From CAZJAH01 sp964544155 (lineage in GTDB: Bacteria; Bacteroidota; Ignavibacteria; Kapaibacteriales; UBA2268), in NCBI GenBank assembly GCA_964544155.1, contig CAZJAH010000065.1, forward strand, positions 1-6,829: 6,829 nt of DNA, read 5' to 3'. Each line of letters opens with the position of its first letter. The stretch's first letter is position 1. This document shows, one piece after another, positions 4,680 to 6,829 of the stretch. Position numbers and translations under genes: made by a program. The notes beneath the pieces were generated by a model that was not told the origin of the DNA, made no database searches, and was given only the letters and a program-made list of their open reading frames with translations.

Positions 4680-4922
4680 ATGAGCACAAATAAAAAAACA
4701 GAACAGTTGCAAAATTTATTCGCAAAACGGAAAAAACTGGCAGAAATACAAGAGGATGTAATCGCACATGGCTGGCTGAGAACCAGCATTGAGGCAGAAT
4801 TAACAGATTTGTTGATGCTCGATCTGATGAATGATTTAAAACTGAAAGCATCATTAACTTGTACGCCGATTTTAAAGAAAGCAATAAAAAGTATTGATAC
4901 TAATATTCAGGAGTTCTCATGA
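4680..4922 (+). CDS. Hypothetical small helical protein
   Basis: I do not recognise this 80-aa protein. It is predicted all-helical. It starts with a basic helix (KKTEQLQNLFAKRKKLAEIQEDVIAHGW, 5-32) and continues with a leucine-rich helix (EAELTDLLMLDLMNDLKLKAS, 38-58) that suggests self-association. There is one cysteine (61), and no signal or membrane segment. The ATG follows AAAGG (4666-4670) at a longish 9-nt spacing. Its last codons contain the AGGAG site of the 39-aa membrane peptide, and its TGA overlaps that ATG (ATGA), so the two are translated together. Confidence 0.7.
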   Translation: MSTNKKTEQLQNLFAKRKKLAEIQEDVIAHGWLRTSIEAELTDLLMLDLMNDLKLKASLTCTPILKKAIKSIDTNIQEFS

Positions 4923-5038
4923 AATTAATGTTGAGGTCTGACCCGCGAAGATTAAGTAACCGGATAAAAAAAGCAACAAATGTAGGCATGGCCATAGCAT
5001 TTGTTTTATTAATCGTAGCAATTTTTATAGGAGGATAA
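4919..5038 (+). CDS. 39-aa single-pass membrane peptide
   Basis: This gene is short but well supported. AGGAG (4909-4913) lies 5 nt before ATG 4919, the start overlaps the upstream stop by 4 nt, and the stop lies 4 nt before the exonuclease start. The peptide has a basic N-terminal part (RSDPRRLSNRIKK, 6-18) and one hydrophobic span (VGMAIAFVLLIVAIFIGG, 22-39). That predicts one membrane helix with the N-terminus in the cytoplasm. The final Ile-Gly-Gly codons are also the GGAGG ribosome site of the exonuclease gene, so that part of its sequence is constrained by DNA function. No family is recognised. Possibilities are a small holin-like, exclusion or host-membrane-modulating peptide. A purely translational role in coupling the neighbours cannot be ruled out. 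Confidence 0.65.
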   Translation: MKLMLRSDPRRLSNRIKKATNVGMAIAFVLLIVAIFIGG

Positions 5039-5042
5039 CAAA

Positions 5043-6113
5043 ATGTCGAATGCTCAAGCCACAACTGATGCTATTAAGCAGATTAGTTTATTGTTCCAGG
5101 ACATGTCTCAGAAATCAGAAATTATTCTAAAAAACATACAGCCGGCGGCCATGCCGATTGAACAGATCAAGCCTTTGTACCATAACAATGAAATGCTTTC
5201 CCAACTGCCAACGGTGTTCCGATACGCTCAGCATGGCAACAGATTTTATTTTACCTTAATTGATGACACTGTAGAATTTTACCCCTCAGTCACAACTATA
5301 ATTGGGCGCACTACCCCAATGAGCTTTGGGCTTAAAAAGATTTTAGGGGACAAAGGTCTTGATGGTTATTTCCAATTTATGCGCGAACGGGCTGCATATG
5401 GTACATTTTTACATATTCAAATATCTGATTATTTGAAGTATCAGGAATATGATTTTGACCAGATCCGCGGCAAATTAGCCATGTATTTAGAGGACAAGCA
5501 GTTAGATGTCAACTTGGAAAAATGGTCGGAGGATTGTAAAAAAGATATGGCTTCCCTCATACAATTCTGTATTGATCATGAAGTAAAACCTATAGCTATT
5601 GAGGTTGTGGGAACATACTCAGACAAAAATGTGAAAATGGCAGGGGCCATCGATATGATTTGTGAAATGACGGTAAAAGAGAAGGGGTTTCACGGTGAAG
5701 TATATAAATCCGGAGAGAAGAAAGGCGAGCCGAAAGAGACTATCGCTGAGAAAAAAATAACCGCGATAGTTGATTTCAAGTCGGGGAAATCCGGATTTTT
5801 CGAAGAGCATGAAATACAGCTTCACATGTACAAGCTTATAGCTGAACAATCCATGAACATTAAAATTGATAAAGTCTTTAATGTTGCCCCAAAAGACTGG
5901 CTTACAATGCCAACCTATACAGTTAAAGATCAAACTGATTCACCAAAAGCGGCTAAAATTCCTCACATGATTGCTCAATTTTTAATTGACTATGAGGGGC
6001 CGAAAGATATCCTCCAAATTTCAGGGAAGCAAAACGGAGAAGATCTATCAAAAACCTGCAGACATATCCCTGCAGCAGAATATGTAAAATCATTTTCTAA
6101 AATTAATATATAA
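5043..6113 (+). CDS. PD-(D/E)XK exonuclease, RecB/Cas4-like, of phage recombination type
   Basis: This 356-aa protein has the ordered motifs of the RecB/Cas4-like nuclease superfamily. An YPSVTTII entry motif (80-87) comes first, then GTFLH with H124, Glu187 in IEVVG, Asp204 in GAIDM, the DFKSGK core with Asp244 and Lys246, and QLHMY (Q259, Y263). All expected metal and catalytic positions are present, so it should be an active Mg-dependent DNA nuclease. Between D204 and D244 lies a charged insert (about 211-238, rich in K, E, G) that is longer than usual for the fold. There is no helicase domain, nor the four-cysteine iron-sulfur cluster of many Cas4 proteins. The start is set by GGAGG at 5030-5034. 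Followed at 11 nt by an SSB-like gene, it probably makes single-stranded DNA for phage recombination or replication. Alternatives are a DNA-repair or defence-evasion nuclease. Confidence 0.85.
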   Translation: MSNAQATTDAIKQISLLFQDMSQKSEIILKNIQPAAMPIEQIKPLYHNNEMLSQLPTVFRYAQHGNRFYFTLIDDTVEFYPSVTTIIGRTTPMSFGLKKILGDKGLDGYFQFMRERAAYGTFLHIQISDYLKYQEYDFDQIRGKLAMYLEDKQLDVNLEKWSEDCKKDMASLIQFCIDHEVKPIAIEVVGTYSDKNVKMAGAIDMICEMTVKEKGFHGEVYKSGEKKGEPKETIAEKKITAIVDFKSGKSGFFEEHEIQLHMYKLIAEQSMNIKIDKVFNVAPKDWLTMPTYTVKDQTDSPKAAKIPHMIAQFLIDYEGPKDILQISGKQNGEDLSKTCRHIPAAEYVKSFSKINI

Positions 6114-6124
6114 GGAGGCACAAT

Positions 6125-6742
6125 ATGCCAGTAGGAAATTTTCAGGCGAAAAAATATTACTCAATTGCCAAAAATGGGAAGGTGAAATTCAAAAACTCCA
6201 ATGGGGATTATGAATATCCCGATTACATTGAAGGTTATCTCATTGATATCCAGCTCGACGAGAATGAATTTGAGGGGAATCCGATTCCTAAAATCAAATT
6301 CGAATTCACAGACAATAGAGGAGAAATTGTAGAAGTACTACAATCCGGCAGACACACACTGTTTGTCAGAGACATCCTCAATTGCCTATATAGCATAGAA
6401 GGAGAAATTGGCTGGGTAAGGTTTACACCTTACACAAGTGAATTTAACGGCAGAGAACTTGTACATGGCGCGGTACGCCATATCGGTGATAAAGTCAAAA
6501 AACAGCTCGGAAAAGATGATTATCCCCCTGTAAAATCTGTAAAAGTCGGGAAAAAAGAGGTTGTAGATACATCAGAACGGGACGAGTTTTTTGAGGCCCT
6601 TATCCCTAAAATAGTGGATAAACTCAAATACAGATCAGCAGATGATTTGGGAGGTGTTAAAATGGCATCCTCTCATGACAGCCCTGACCTGGTAGAAGAC
6701 AACGAACCGGAACCGGTTGAAGAGAGTAATGATCTATTTTAA
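6125..6742 (+). CDS. Putative phage single-stranded DNA-binding protein
   Basis: The protein has 205 aa. Residues about 30-130 are rich in predicted strands (DYIEGYLIDIQLDE, IPKIKFEFTDNRGEIVEVLQ, GWVRFTPYTSEFNGRELVHG), compatible with an OB-fold or a similar beta barrel. The C-terminal third is disordered and acidic and ends EPEPVEESNDLF. A disordered acidic tail with a terminal hydrophobic Phe is the hallmark of bacterial and phage SSB proteins, where it recruits partner enzymes. I do not recognise a named family in the body, so the call rests on fold type, tail and neighbourhood. GGAGG (6114-6118) sits 6 nt before the ATG, directly after the exonuclease stop. This suggests matched expression and that the protein coats the ssDNA made by that enzyme. 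An alternative is a nuclease accessory protein. Confidence 0.6.
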   Translation: MPVGNFQAKKYYSIAKNGKVKFKNSNGDYEYPDYIEGYLIDIQLDENEFEGNPIPKIKFEFTDNRGEIVEVLQSGRHTLFVRDILNCLYSIEGEIGWVRFTPYTSEFNGRELVHGAVRHIGDKVKKQLGKDDYPPVKSVKVGKKEVVDTSERDEFFEALIPKIVDKLKYRSADDLGGVKMASSHDSPDLVEDNEPEPVEESNDLF

Positions 6743-6750
6743 TTAAATCA

Positions 6751-6807
6751 CCTGGGAGCCGGGTATATAAATAAGTACGAATCGCGAAACCCTCCCGGCT
6801 CTTCAGG
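6751..6807 (+). other. Long imperfect hairpin before the next gene
   Basis: CCTGGGAGCCGGG (6751-6763) pairs with CCCGGCTC and CAGG (6794-6807). There are eight perfect base pairs, one G-U pair with a bulge, then four more pairs, around a 30-nt AT-rich loop. No T tract follows on either strand. It fills most of the gap between the SSB-like gene and the start at 6828. It may stabilise the upstream mRNA 3' end, act as an attenuator, or hold a protein-binding site. It is the third such hairpin in this operon. Confidence 0.5.
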
Positions 6808-6815
6808 TTTATAAT

Positions 6816-6829
6816 AAGGAATAAACCAT
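6816..6829 (+). promoter_or_regulatory. Ribosome binding site and first two bases of a further gene
   Basis: AAGGA (6816-6820) is followed by ATAAACC and then AT at the window edge. The spacing of 7 nt is right for an ATG beginning at 6828. The sequence TAAACCAT matches the leader of the first early gene (just before 3305). A rightward gene, probably the next member of the recombination/replication module, is inferred to begin here. Confidence 0.5.

Noticed and set aside
5619..5933. Leftward 104-codon frame inside the exonuclease
   Set aside because: It is antisense to the conserved GAIDM, DFKSGK and QxxxY motifs, so coding signal belongs to the plus strand.
5043..6113. Cas4 of a CRISPR system
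   Set aside because: The nuclease motifs fit Cas4-like folds, but the four iron-sulfur cysteines are absent, there is no repeat array or other cas gene, and the context is a phage early operon.
1..6829. CRISPR array, insertion sequence ends or a long repeat
   Set aside because: No regularly spaced repeats of 20-40 nt and no transposase gene were seen. The only repeats are short ones in control regions.

Overview
The window is AT-rich and holds the left end of an integrated temperate phage or phage-like element, with a little host chromosome at the far left. The host looks like a bacterium of the Bacteroidota/Ignavibacteriota/Chlorobi (FCB) side. Three things point that way: the tRNA 3' end at 412 is not followed by an encoded CCA, the Bacteroidota-style nuclease remnant at the left edge, and the low GC. 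The many strong AGGAG/GGAGG ribosome sites and the sigma70-like promoter argue against a classical Bacteroides or Flavobacterium. The phylum is inference only.

Left flank (1-434): the decayed 3' part of a DNA/RNA non-specific endonuclease gene is read leftward. Small hairpins, an AT-rich inverted repeat and a good bidirectional terminator follow. Next comes a 23-nt orphan tRNA 3' end on the minus strand, whose T stem no longer pairs beyond position 434. That is the signature of site-specific integration into a tRNA gene, so the element starts at about 434 and continues past the right edge.

Leftward lysogeny operon (3153 down to 557): five tightly packed genes. These are an XRE/CI-type DNA-binding protein, a stand-alone LexA/UmuD-like S24 protease domain, a small lipoprotein, an unknown 110-aa protein, and a complete tyrosine integrase. 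Adjacent genes overlap or are 1-10 nt apart, so repressor, lipoprotein and integrase are probably made from one transcript. The repressor is split over two overlapping genes rather than being one CI protein.

Control region (3154-3304): divergent overlapping promoters sit among four GTTAAA-type half-sites, including a perfect 19-bp palindrome. This is the likely lysis/lysogeny switch.

Rightward early operon (3305 to the end): two small proteins fitting the ribbon-helix-helix pattern (candidates for the Cro role), several small unknown proteins, an excisionase-type helix-turn-helix protein, and a 39-aa membrane peptide. A RecB/Cas4-like PD-(D/E)XK exonuclease and an acidic-tailed protein that looks like a phage single-strand DNA-binding protein follow. 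The last two form a recombination/replication module whose annealase or recombinase would be expected to the right. Three strong hairpins lie in the gaps of this operon. None has a T tract in the rightward direction, and two have one in the antisense direction. A further gene appears to start at 6828, at the very edge.
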